Shown here in pieces: positions 20,909 to 30,920 of a stretch of 34,279 nt of DNA; position 1 is the first letter of the stretch, and each line of letters starts with the position of its first letter. The notes below the pieces were generated by a model. The model worked only from the letters and a program-made list of their open reading frames with translations, was not told the origin of the DNA and did not search any database. Source of the DNA: Pelomyxa schiedti (taxonomy: Eukaryota > Evosea > Pelobiontida > Pelomyxidae); contig JAHLWZ010000978.1 in NCBI GenBank assembly GCA_020536535.1, forward strand, positions 1 to 34,279, read 5' to 3'. The position numbers and the translations under genes are program-made.

Positions 20909-23906
20909 TCAAAGTTCAAAAAGATCATCTTGAATCTGCTCGTGATGTCTTACGGCTTGCAGCACCATTTTTGTGCGGAAAATATTTCCTAGGACTGTCG
21001 AGGACTCTTCTACGCCATGCGAGCTCCCAAATCTGTGCTCAAGATCTGCCAAGTTCTCTGTGTATTTTAGGTTTTGTTGTAAGAGCGGGGTTGACGTTGT
21101 GCATAAAACTTACCTTGCAGGTCTTCAAGTTTGTTAATTACGTGTGGTGGAACTTGTCTCTTGGAATTATTTGCATGGCACTGCTGCATGTCTTTCATTA
21201 GCTGTAGCATTTGTTTGTGCAACTCAATGCACATATTGTGTTCTTGCTCCGGGCTAAGAACGGCAGTGGATTCAGATGAGGGACTGGAATTATTACTGGG
21301 TGACTGTTGTTCTATTGTCTGTCTAGATACACGGATTTTTTCCTCCAATTCGCTAACAGCGGCCAATAGCTGGTACATCCTCATGGCCAAAGCTTCAACC
21401 GTTTCATCGGGATCGCACTTTTGTGCTTCTATTGCCACGAGGCAATCGGCTAGGCATTGCTGCCCAGTTTTCAGGCGTTGTATGGCCGGATTTTCTTCAT
21501 CTGACGCGCTCTCTCCAAATCTATTGTACTTTAAGTCAAAAATAAAAGAACGGGGTTACCTGTCCAGTGCCTCAGAAATTTGTCTTTTCAAAGCCTAAAG
21601 AAATAAGTTAGCTTCTGTTCATCTCCCAGAATTAGAGTAACCTTCACATCTTTGGTAAGTCTATCAAATTCCTCCTTACTTTTTATTGTGGAGGCACTGA
21701 TTTTTACAGAAAGTTGCTCAATCTTACCCAGCAAGGTCTCTTCTGATGGCTGTAAAGAGCTTGGTGGTGTTGGTCTTGCCTGAACGGGAGTGATATGTGG
21801 GGGGACAGAGGCCTGTGACAAAGTGGTGGGCGAGGAGGTAACAGTCTGTGAAGGAATAGAGACGGGTTCCGGGCTTGGTTCTCGTGTAATGTGCTGTGAA
21901 GTAATAAATGGTGGTGGTGATGGCGATGCCGGTGGTGGCGGTGGTGGTGGTGGTGGAGGAGGCGGCGGGGGCGGGGGTGGTGGTGGTGCTGCTGCTGTTG
22001 TTGTTGTTACTGCTGCTGCTGTACTTGCTTGGGGAGTAATAAAAGTGGGAATTGGAGGTAGAATAGTCAAGGAAGTGGATCTTGATGACTTGAGTGAAGA
22101 GGCGTTCACTGGTGGGCGTGGTGGATCCCCTCGTGTTGTGGCTTGAAAAGAAGGATTTGTGGGAGTCACAGAGGTTGCTCCTGCGCAATCTGATGTGTTT
22201 TGCTGTGAAGGTAAAGGAAGTCGGACTTGCGGTGGGAAAGCTTGTGGTGGAATTATGGTCTCAGCTGGGATGTTGAAGGATGGTGCTAATGGTACAACAA
22301 TAAGTGGGGGTGTTGGTGTTGGCTGTGCCGCAGGTGGAAGCTGTGGAGGTAGGCCAGGCAGTGGAGATTGCGGCATTTGGGGAAGTACATACACTTGCTT
22401 TGTTGGAAGACTGCATTCAGCAAGCTTCAACGGAATTTGGCTGTAGTTAGCAGAATGGAGCTATGTTGGTTAACAATAAGGAATTGGAGACATTGTCTAT
22501 ACAATTTCTGCCAGTGAAGAGGCCCAGTTGAACGCTTGCGTGACAGTTTGTAAACATGCTACAATATAGTTTCGCAAAGGACCGTTCGGAATTCCTGATT
22601 GCAGTCTATCAAGACCCTACTTTGATTCGTTGTTTTTTGTGCTGAGTTAACTTAGCAAAGTAATTGGTGGATATAGACGCACCTCTTGCGAGTTCCTTAA
22701 ATGTGACAGAAGCAAAGTTACTCTATCTTTCACCAGCTCGTAACTACGCAATTGGTCTGACAAATCAAAGGACAGCTCATTATATGCACGGTGTAGTTGT
22801 GAGATACAGGTATTCAACTGCTGGAACGTCTCATGGGCATCAGCCAGGAGTAGGCCAATAAAGCACTCTTCTCCTAAATAATGTTTAAGCCATAGTACAA
22901 GGATAGAGGAATTACTTGTTGTTGAGTGTGTATACCTCTCGGGCACTCTTATGTTCTGAGGAGTAAGTGGAAGAACGAATGTTCCATTTGGATCACTATA
23001 TAATTTCCGGAGAGTGCCGCCAGTAGGAGTTTGGGAAATGTGGGAATACGGATCAAACTCGGTACTGGTAGGTGTTGGCTTAACAAAGTTTAACATAGAG
23101 TAAGATGTAAAAAATGTGAACAAACCTGATAGTATGCTGGCACGGCAACCAGTGCTGGTTGCTGAAATAGATCAGATTGGATATAGAAGAAGGGAAATAC
23201 ACTGATATGACTACTGAATAGTGACGCCTAACCAACCGATAAGCAATCAAAGAAAATTTGATCTGGAAAGGATACAGATGTCTGTACTGGATGGCCAAAA
23301 AACCTTTCGACATCTGGGTCGGCTCTCAGAGATTCGTTACTACACATGCAGTCAAGAAAAGACTGTAACATAGACTGCCTGGTGTCAAGAAACTTTTTAT
23401 CTGGCCCAAAGGGCTTTCTAATGTTGACTTGGGGGAATAAAATGTGGTAGTGGCACTTACAGAAAAATTGCGTGGTGGAAATTTTGGTAGAATCTCATCA
23501 TATTTATTCTTTGTCTTCAACTATTGTAGGTCCATAAGCTTTGTGCAAGACAAAACACTCTTTAGAACCAACCGTATTATACAACTCGTTGAAGTCAGTA
23601 TACCGCTTAAATATTGTACTGTCTCTGGAATTTAGACCACGAGAAACTTTGACTTGGTACTCCTGTAGGACATTCATTACTTCATAGGCCAAAAAAATAA
23701 ACACAAACAATTCGTTGCCACAAAACAAAAAACTCGCTTCATGCAGGAACCCAAAATAATAATAAATCAATAGATAAACTGACAATGTGCTCCTTTGATT
23801 CCAAGTCATGAGGGTCTTCCTTTTTCAACATAGAACCTACAATATCAGCCCGCCAGTATTCCTGTAGCGAGCCTCTGCTCCCACAATTCCACGTTCCGGT
23901 TTGCAT
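20909..23906 (-). CDS. PX-domain protein with coiled coils and polyproline (sorting-nexin-like)
   Basis: The start MQTGTWNCGSRGSLQEYW is followed by a PX domain: HIEYQVKVSRGLNSRD, TIFKRYTDFNELYNT, KNKYDEILPKFPPRNF and the closing helix RQSMLQSFLDCMCSNESL with RADPDVERFFGHPVQ. PX domains bind phosphoinositides, so the protein should sit on endosomal or plasma membranes. Downstream come a helical segment (LLADAHETFQQLNTCISQL, LSDQLRSYELVKDRVTLLL), a Pro-rich region with 19 consecutive prolines (21931-21987), and C-terminal coiled coils (ETLLGKIEQLSVKISAST, MYQLLAAVSELEEKIRVS, MCIELHKQMLQLMKDMQQ). The stop is at 20909-20911. Introns are short with good branch sites. No BAR domain is recognisable, though the helices could serve that purpose. 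The polyproline may bind profilin or EVH1/SH3 proteins (inference). Confidence 0.82.
21931..21987 (-). repeat. Polyproline-coding GGN tract (19 codons)
   Basis: Nineteen proline codons in a row on the reverse strand, using all four third bases with CCA/ACC-type mixing, followed by Ala and Thr codon runs. The varied codons suggest selection for the peptide rather than recent slippage. Confidence 0.9.
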
Positions 23907-24130
23907 CGAGGCAAAAAGAGATGCCTGATTCGTTGACGAAACCAGGTGCTTATTGTCTTGTCGCGACGAACGAACGGGACGCCGGTTCACCCCAAAACCG
24001 CACCCAAGTGGAAATTGAAGAATTTTTGGTTTTGATCAGATGGTGATGTGATGATATCGAAAACGCACTTGTACGGTTGTTGTGGAGTTTATTTTTGTGT
24101 TTGTGATTGGGGGATTTGGGGTTTTAGGGT

Positions 24131-25094
24131 TTAGGAAGACCCACTAGTCTTTTGAAGGGAGTCCATGGTCTCAAGGAGGTTGCGGAGTTCGTGGTGAAGA
24201 ACGCGGAACTTATCGGCACTGAGCTCAAAGGCATACTGCTTTGCTGATGGTGTTGTGGCTGCAGCAGAGGCACTGAGCTTGTCACCAATGCGGTGTGGTT
24301 GTTGGGTTTGGGTGTTGACATTGAAGCACAGGTGGACACTGGGCTGCGCCACTGTGGCTAGCCGGCCGGATGCCATGACAAAGTCTACCCTCCAGTCCAC
24401 CAGCTGGGATGGGGAGGTGGTGGGCTCGATGTGTGGGAGTGAGGAGAGGGTCTGCTCGGCCAGGACTTGCCTGAGCTTCTCCCTCTGTGGGCCATAGGCA
24501 CGCTGTAGCGCGAGGGTGTGCTCGTTGGGGAACCCGAGCTGCCCAAGTTCTATTGCCAGAGTTTGTGGTTCCACATCGTTCTTGGCGGCGCTATGAATGA
24601 TGAACCGCAGGGCCGCAATGACTGCCCTATTTTTTTTTTTCTCAGTGAGCTTTGTTTCGGGGGTGTGGTTTATTTTGTAGAGTTATTGTAGGTTGAAGGC
24701 ACAAACACAAGAATGGTACCTCACATCACTCTCCTCGAAATTTGCGGTTGAAACTAGCTTATGAACCTGTAAAAGGAGCAAGTGTAAGAGAACCTTCCCT
24801 CAACAACTCTAATGATTTTGAAAGTGGTATGTTGCAAGGTGCGCTTGATTGGATGAAATTGTGGAAATCCCACAATTTCGAATTAATAGTAGGGCCAGGT
24901 GGGGTTGTATACACAACAAACAAAAGAGGCGGGCTCACCTTGTCGTAGTCGAGCTGGTCGATTGTGCCCAGCATGGCACTGATGATGTGCATTGCCAACA
25001 ACTTGATCCTCACGTATGTCATACGTGACACCACATCACACTCCCTCAACAGCCAGTCGGGCGCGTCGAGATCCCCACAGAACCGAAACCTCAT
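24131..25094 (-). CDS. COMM domain-containing protein 4
   Basis: Three exons, 25094-24939, 24766-24720 and 24626-24131, give 232 residues, close to the human protein. The N-terminus MRFRFCGDLDAPDWLLRE is a near-exact match to the family start. Then VHKLVSTANFEESDVRAVIA and ALRFIIHSAAKNDVEPQTL follow, and the COMM domain has DWRVDFVMASGRL, SVHLCFNVN and the closing LSADKFRVLHHELRN. COMMD proteins form the heteromeric ring of the Commander complex, which recycles membrane cargo from endosomes. It is divergent from eS24 and shares the 417-base gap with it. Intron 1 is 172 nt, long for this window, and carries a strong hairpin. Confidence 0.95.
24855..24879. other. Intronic hairpin, 10-bp perfect stem
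   Basis: gaaattgtgg and ccacaatttc are separated by 5 bases. It lies inside COMMD4 intron 1 (24938-24767), roughly in its middle, where it would shorten the distance between splice sites. Confidence 0.6.
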
Positions 25095-25511
25095 TCTTGT
25101 GTTTTATGTTTTTTTCTTTTCTGTTTTGATCGGGTGGAATCTGCTGGGAGGGAGTGCTTCCTTCCGGCTCATTTGGGTTTGGCTGCGGGGATTGCCCAGG
25201 GGATTCCTACAACACTTCCTCAGAGTTCCTGACAGGCAACGATTCATTGGGCGGGGCTTTTGATCTTTAGAAATCCAGGGCTAAAGGGGCAATTGCAAAA
25301 CTGTCATAAGTTTCCTTCAATCAAAATAAAGTAGTATCATAATTTTTCGCACATCGCTGTGCTCGTCCGGTTCGTCGGCACCACGTATTTTTTTTTTCTC
25401 TGTCGTTCGTGTTTTGTTGTTGTTGTTTGCGTTTCTCCATTTGTGTTGTCTTTCCAGCCTATACCAACCGTTTTTTTTTTCCCCTTTGTGTGTTTGCCAT
25501 GTTCAGTCAAA
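25095..25511. promoter_or_regulatory. Divergent promoter region COMMD4 / eS24
   Basis: The two start codons face away from each other across 417 bases. On the eS24 side there are pyrimidine runs (25388-25398 and 25470-25485), as expected for a ribosomal-protein 5' UTR. No TATA box was identified with confidence. Confidence 0.45.
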
Positions 25512-26192
25512 ATGAGCACCACCGAGGCCCCCGCTACCACTGGTATGGGTACCGCCACCATCAGGACCCGAAAATTCATGCTCAACCGATTGTTACAAAG
25601 AAGACAATTCGTAAGTGAACCGTTGCTGTGTTTTTATGCTACTACTCGGTTGTTAACTTTATGCTTCAGCTCATCGACATTATCCACCCAGGCAAGGCCA
25701 ATGTTCCTAAAGTCGAAATCAAGAAAATGCTCCGCAAGATGTATAATGTTCCAGTGTGTCACCTTCCCATGTTCCTCCTAATCCTTAACACTTCACACCT
25801 AACCCATAACTCTTACTTAAATTACTTCAGACAACCAAGACCATTTTCGTTGGAGGATTCAAGACACATTTCGGTGGCGGCAAAAGCACCGGTTTCGGAA
25901 TCATTTACGATACCTACGGCGCAGCCAAGAAATTCGAGGCTCCATACAGACTCAGACGCGTAAGGATCCGCCACTCCACAATTTCCTTTCCACACAAATC
26001 CCTCCTCAATTTCCTACTTTATCATACCCTTCAGTTGTATTCACCACTCTGCAGGCAGGTGCCAAGAAGCCAAAGAAGGCTAAAGTTGCACGCAAACAGC
26101 GCAAGGAGCGCAAGAACAGGGCCAAGAAACAGTGGGGCACAAAGCCAAAGGTCAAAAAGGGAGGTGATGATGAACCCAAAAAGAAGAAGTAA
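25512..26192 (+). CDS. RPS24: Ribosomal protein eS24
   Basis: Small-subunit ribosomal protein. Exons 25512-25610, 25670-25753, 25831-25959 and 26055-26192 join in frame to 149 residues; human eS24 is about 130. Family blocks are [71 protein letters not shown] and the basic tail [15 protein letters not shown]. The N-terminus has about ten extra residues ([13 protein letters not shown]) and the tail ends in a Lys-rich run. Introns are 59-95 nt. The pyrimidine-rich leader upstream is typical for highly expressed translation genes. Confidence 0.97.
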
Positions 26193-26204
26193 AAAGCTTA
26201 CAAG

Positions 26205-26210
26205 AATAAA
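26205..26210 (+). terminator. Poly(A) signal AATAAA of eS24
   Basis: It sits 13 bases after the eS24 stop, very close, in the 166-base convergent gap shared with CNOT11. Confidence 0.5.
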
Positions 26211-26358
26211 AATCCTTGTTTTCTTCTCAACGCTTGACTTTGTTTTCTTGTTCTTTGTCCCTTTTTCCTTTTCCCCTTGGCCATCAACCAAGCACAAGTA
26301 AAAAAAAAGGCACAAGCAGTGACAAAGGGTGTTGTATTTTTACTACAGTGAAAGAACA

Positions 26359-28744
26359 TCACGGCATTGAGGGAGTGGAATTGACAGTTGTGTTTGAAGT
26401 TGATGTGCTTGAGGGACCAGGTGAATCCACCTCCCTCAGGGCTTTGAAGAGCATTGTGGCTTCTCTTATCTTGGCGAACTCGATGCAAAATTGCTGTATC
26501 TCCAAGAATAAGTCATGTGAGTTGATCACGCTGTTCCTGATGAGGGATTGAAGAAAAACGCAGACAAGCCGCACGCTCCGATTTTGCATGGATTTGTCCT
26601 GTGTGTTCATACACTTTTTGATACAGTTGCTGATGTATAAGTGCACAAACTCTTTCGGGAGTTCAACAGCAGTTGTAAGACGGTTTACAACTTCCATTGA
26701 GTGTAGTGACATGTCCATATTAACGAGAACGGAGAAGTAGCTTGTTTTCATTAGAAGGAGAGGAGGAAATGAAGGTGTACTCTGTTATCTGTGAAGATGA
26801 CATGAGCTTCAGGAGTACTTCTATGGCAATAAGCGGATTGTTATCAACGAGCATCGGAAGTTGTTTTGGTGTTACGTTGCAGTGGTATACAAATTTTTCA
26901 TCTCGATCGAATTCAGACATAACCAACTGTTTTTAAATAAGGATTGTCGTCGGTACGAAGGTAAAAACTTCTAGCTGTTGTTGAGTGAGTGTTGACTTAA
27001 AAGCCGTTGTGACTAGTTCAACTGCTTCTTGGTTGAATCGAGGTGTGCTCATAAATCTATTCGCGAAAAGTTCAACGGGTGGCTCAATGTCAAGCCATGT
27101 CAGCTGAAGGAGAAGATTAGCAATGTGGAGTTGTAGTGTGAAAATAGAGGAGATAATGCAATTCCGCGAACCTCGTCGTGAGTGACAGGGAATAGATTTG
27201 GAGGTGGTCGTATGAATTTCGGATCAAAACTTTGTACAGTAATACTAGAAAGGAAGTCTGAAAGAGGATGCGGCTGCTGTGTGCCTCCCGATCTCGGTGA
27301 TATACATTGTCTTCTGTGTGAAAAATCGGAATATGACAGAGATTCAGGGAAATTACTCTTCACTTGGTTGATCTTGCCTTCTCAGTAAAATTTGAGGTGA
27401 AGGTACACCAATCCGCCTAAAAATGGTCCCGAATGCATCCATAGGCTGTTGCTCTTGTAGGACTTTACGTATAGCAGCTATTGCCTCGTTTTGCTGGGCA
27501 ACTGGCGTTGCGGTAAGCAGGGCAGCATACTCGGATGGAGTTTTCTAAAAAAAAAAAAACCATTTGATTTCACGAAATCAAAGATTAGCTCACCTCAGGA
27601 GATACAACATTGGATGCAAGCTGAATTAAGAACGTTCTTTCTGGTGATGACTGGTCTAACAGGTCGAAGGCTTCTTGCAAGACAAACCAAAACATCCCTG
27701 GGTGTCCTACAGCCTGAGTAGGTGAAGTACTTGTCGCCTGTGCTGGAGGCGTATTTTCCGGTTTCCTGCAGGTTTTGAAACTATTTTAAGAGCCTAGATG
27801 CACAAAGGGAACGAATACGATAAATCAGCAAGCAGATAGAAGGAAGTTATCCTGTGGAATAGTAATAGAGGTGTTCTCGTTGTTCCTTGCTGAACATTGA
27901 ATAAACCAACAAGCAGTGATAAAGATGGTGACATCGGCTGTGATGATGCTTGTTGATTTCGCCGTGTTGGTTGTGGTTGTGTTGTGGGTTGCTGCTTTGG
28001 GAGGAGTCTTATTGCCGTAAGAAGGGCAACAGATAAGGCAAGTGCTGCAGTGAGTTGCTCTGTACGTTTGGTAAAGGAACGCTTGAATGCAACCAAAATT
28101 TCAGCCAGCGAACTGCCTCGAGTGCTCTGGCTGTTTGCATGCTGCTTGTTGGTGACTTGTGGAGGTTCGGCCATAAGGAGTATGTTTGTGAGGGCTCTCG
28201 TGTGTCCCTCAGACAAAAGAGGGCGGTTCGAGGCCGCCCCAGAACTCGTGCTGCCATTGTCAATATCACTTAAGGACGAACATGAAGAGCTTGTGCTTAT
28301 GCTCCCGTTTGTGCTAGAGCTTTGGGAAGGCGCTGTTGCCGCTTTCGGTGCCACATTACCCCCAGTAGAAGAATTCGACCTGGGGCTCACAAGCGTCGGC
28401 GTCGTAGACGGGGAAGGTATCGGCGTCGTTCTCACTCCTCCGCCTCCGCCTTTGTTGCCCGTAGCGCCGCCGCCGCCGCCGCCTTTCTGCGCACTTGTCG
28501 TCGCCGATCCCGGCAGAGGCGGAGTCGGAGATGCAGGGGGCGGCGTCGTGCCGGTCTTCGAATTTGGCGATGTCGACTGCTGCGCCCCACCGGCGCCTCC
28601 TTTGTTGGTTGTTGTCGCCGTAGATCCCCCGCCGCCCGAACTGCCTCGGCCCGACGACGTTGGTCTTCCCGTAGATGTCGTCGTATTGCCCCCGGTGTTT
28701 CCTCCACCGCCTCCTCTTTGCTGTTGATTTTGCGTCGCCTTCAT
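26359..28744 (-). CDS. CNOT11: CCR4-NOT complex subunit 11
   Basis: The C-terminal exon matches animal CNOT11 closely: [66 protein letters not shown]. This part binds CNOT10 and CNOT1 in the CCR4-NOT deadenylase. Middle exons carry [65 protein letters not shown] and [18 protein letters not shown]. The N-terminus (28744-28200) is about 180 residues of Gly, Ser, Thr and Pro with runs of five or six glycines. It is followed by the conserved [15 protein letters not shown]. The exon join near 27790 and joins at 27150-26930 are approximate. Its AT-poor N-terminal DNA produces long open frames on the other strand, which are artefacts. Confidence 0.93.
27545..27593 (-). other. CNOT11 49-nt intron with hairpin
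   Basis: GT-AG intron with a 13-base A/T run at its 3' end and a perfect 9-bp stem (tttgatttc / gaaatcaaa, 27563-27571 with 27574-27582). The stem fills most of the space between the donor and the polypyrimidine tract. Confidence 0.6.
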
Positions 28745-29015
28745 TAATACACGACGTATCCTTCTGCCTTCGGGTTTTTATTTGTTTTCGTTTTTAAATA
28801 AAAATGGCCAAAGCGAGATCTGCATTCACGTTCTTCGTTCAAGGGAGTGCGTCTTATTCTGGCGACAACTTGACAAGACCCTTTACCCACCAAAAATGAG
28901 AAAAAGTTGTGTCAGGCATAAACCGTGCAACTTGGCTGGATAAACGAATTTGGTTTTGGCATTGTTACACTTTCGCATAACCATGTTTAAAAGTGCTGTA
29001 ATCGAATTCCCACTG

Positions 29016-30666
29016 TCAAGATACGCGTCGTGTGTTTCTGTACGTGGATTGGTCGCGAATGCTCGTACAGTGTGGCTTGTATTGTACTTGCTCAGTAGAG
29101 CCGGCAAGATGGAACAAATCCATTAACTTATCCCTGTGTTTGGAGTAAAAATCTTTCTGGTAAAAAGTTGTAGTTCTTAATCTACACTCCTTACTACACT
29201 AGGTTTGATGGTGGAGTACAAACCTGATCTGGGGATGGATTTCAGAATGCTCTCCGGTTACCCATACACTTAGCACTGCGAATGCTTTTCTTATGCTCAA
29301 AACAACTCCAACAACTGTGTCGTCAAGCTGCTCTCCAATTGCTGCAAAAAGCTTAATTAGGTGAGTTTTTTTGAATGAAATAAGGAAAAAAGTACCAGTT
29401 CCTCCCAAAAGGAGTTTATTTCTGATGAGTTCTTGACAACTTTTACGATAAAGCATCCTCCTTGTGGGAAATTCTTATTCATTTAGATTATTTCTTTGCT
29501 GAGTTCATAAACGGTACCTCCCACATGGGTTTTGTAGTTCCTTTGAAAGCAAAATAGTTGGAGTTATTCAGGAGCTCCGAAGGTCTTTTCAGGTACATGT
29601 AGTGCCTATTTTTGCATGAATATCATGCAATAATCCCCTTAGGATTTGCGTTTTAATGGAAGCCACATTGATTGGTATTATTTATAGCCACAGAGATATA
29701 CTTGGCAAAGCTTTCCACCGTTGAGAAGCCCCCCAATTTCAAGAGGTTTTGCTCATACATGTTCTTCCTCCTCACCTGTGGTGAATTCGGTATCTCGAAA
29801 TACTGCTGCATTTGCAGTTGCATTTGCTGCTGTTGCTGTTGCTGTTGTTGTTGTGTGGTGAGCTTGCCGAGGTTGGAGTACCAAACTGTCCACACACTAT
29901 TCAGCTGGTGGAGTGTTGTGCCGGCCTTTGCTGTTGTATTCTGATTGGTTGTGAGTACTGCAGCACTTTTTTGTACTTCAGGTTGTGATGAAACTGATTC
30001 TGATTGGATTGTTGGTCCACAATACAAGGGCTTTGATGCCGGCTCGTTAGGCCGTTGCACTTCCCCTTGGGTGGATTTATCGTTTTCATTACAGCCGGAC
30101 ATCGCCGTCGATTCTGACACCGATTCCAATGTAGAGGCAGACGCAGATGCGGACGCAGAAGAAGACGAAGAGGCCGCTTCCGATGTCAATGAAGATTCCG
30201 ATGCCGATTCGTTTCCGAAACGGCAGGGGGGTTTCTCGATTTCCTCTTGGTGCACCGTAGGCGGGGTGCCGCCGGTTTCGCATGCGCAGCCCGTCGGTGT
30301 CGGTGTCCGTGCGTCGTCGGGACCCGAGGGGGAAATCGGAATTTCGGTGGTGGCAGGGCAGGCCCGTTCTTCTTCCTTGTTGTCTGGGGTGCTCCCCCGA
30401 TCTGTTGGGTTCGATTCACCATTCCGTACGACCGACGCTTCGTCGCGCGCCGGGGCGTCAGGTACACACGGCGCCGACGTCGAGGCCGGTGATGGTGACG
30501 GTGACGGTAAAGGTTGTACGGGGTTCGGCAGTGGGTCGTCGGTTCCGACCACCGTAGTTTCGCGCGCCGGCGTAACCCCTTCGGCACAGTGGTTTTGACA
30601 TAATTCCCCGGTTGGTGTGGCTCTCTCGGGTGCTATTTCCCTACCTACGTCGTCGTTGTCGTTCAT
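29016..30666 (-). CDS. eIF4E-family cap-binding protein, 4EHP (eIF4E2) class
   Basis: Core blocks: NSVWTVWYSNLGK, MYEQNLLKLGGFSTVESF, a splice to AKHYMYLKRPSELL, NYFAFKGTTKPMWE, SFWEELLFAAIGEQLDDTVV, VVLSIRKAFAVLSVW, and the end QVQYKPHC. The family's first cap-stacking Trp is replaced by Tyr (VWYSN), as in animal 4EHP. The second (MWE) is kept. The usual GG-R/K-W is GGCF here. A leader of about 250 residues rich in Ser, Pro, Glu and Thr precedes the fold, and a run of ten Gln plus more Gln/Met sits inside it after the first strand. 4EHP binds the cap without recruiting eIF4G and represses translation. Stop at 29016-29018. It lies directly upstream of CNOT11 on the same strand. Confidence 0.9.
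29824..29853 (-). repeat. Polyglutamine tract (10 codons) in the 4EHP gene
   Basis: Ten CAA/CAG codons mixed on the reverse strand, followed by MQLQMQQ. It falls in the loop after the first strand of the eIF4E fold. Mixed codons argue against a very recent expansion. Confidence 0.9.
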
Positions 30667-30920
30667 GTTTAATAAATTAGCAATTTAGCAGTATCAACTG
30701 GGCTGAAGGAACTGTGCACGGCCTGAAGTCCCGCACAGACCTGAGCGGAGACGGAGGTTTTCAGCACTCGGCCAGTATTTCAGAGATAGATCTTCGGTTG
30801 CACTCTCAAGATCTGTTTGTGCTAGCAAGGAGAAGTCCTCACACTCGGGTCATTCTTGGAACTGATCTTCAAAGATATTAGCCGCGGCTTTTTTCTAATG
30901 GGGTTTCCAATTCAACAACC
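30667..30920. promoter_or_regulatory. Divergent promoter region 4EHP / MFS transporter
   Basis: 254 bases separate two start codons that point outward. No strong box was identified. It must hold both promoters and 5' UTRs. Confidence 0.45.

Noticed and set aside
21790-22146. Forward open frame with long glycine run
   Set aside because: Antisense reading of the polyproline tract in the PX gene.
24742-24948. Forward open frame covering the COMMD4 intron
   Set aside because: No homology. It lies wholly within a region explained by COMMD4 exons and intron 1.
27984-28727. 247-codon forward open frame opposite CNOT11
   Set aside because: GC-rich, biased codons on the opposite strand (Gly/Ser/Thr/Pro) remove stops. 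The reverse strand matches CNOT11.
29945-30598. 217-codon forward open frame opposite the 4EHP leader
   Set aside because: Mirror of the Ser/Pro/Glu-rich leader. The reverse frame continues into a clear eIF4E fold.
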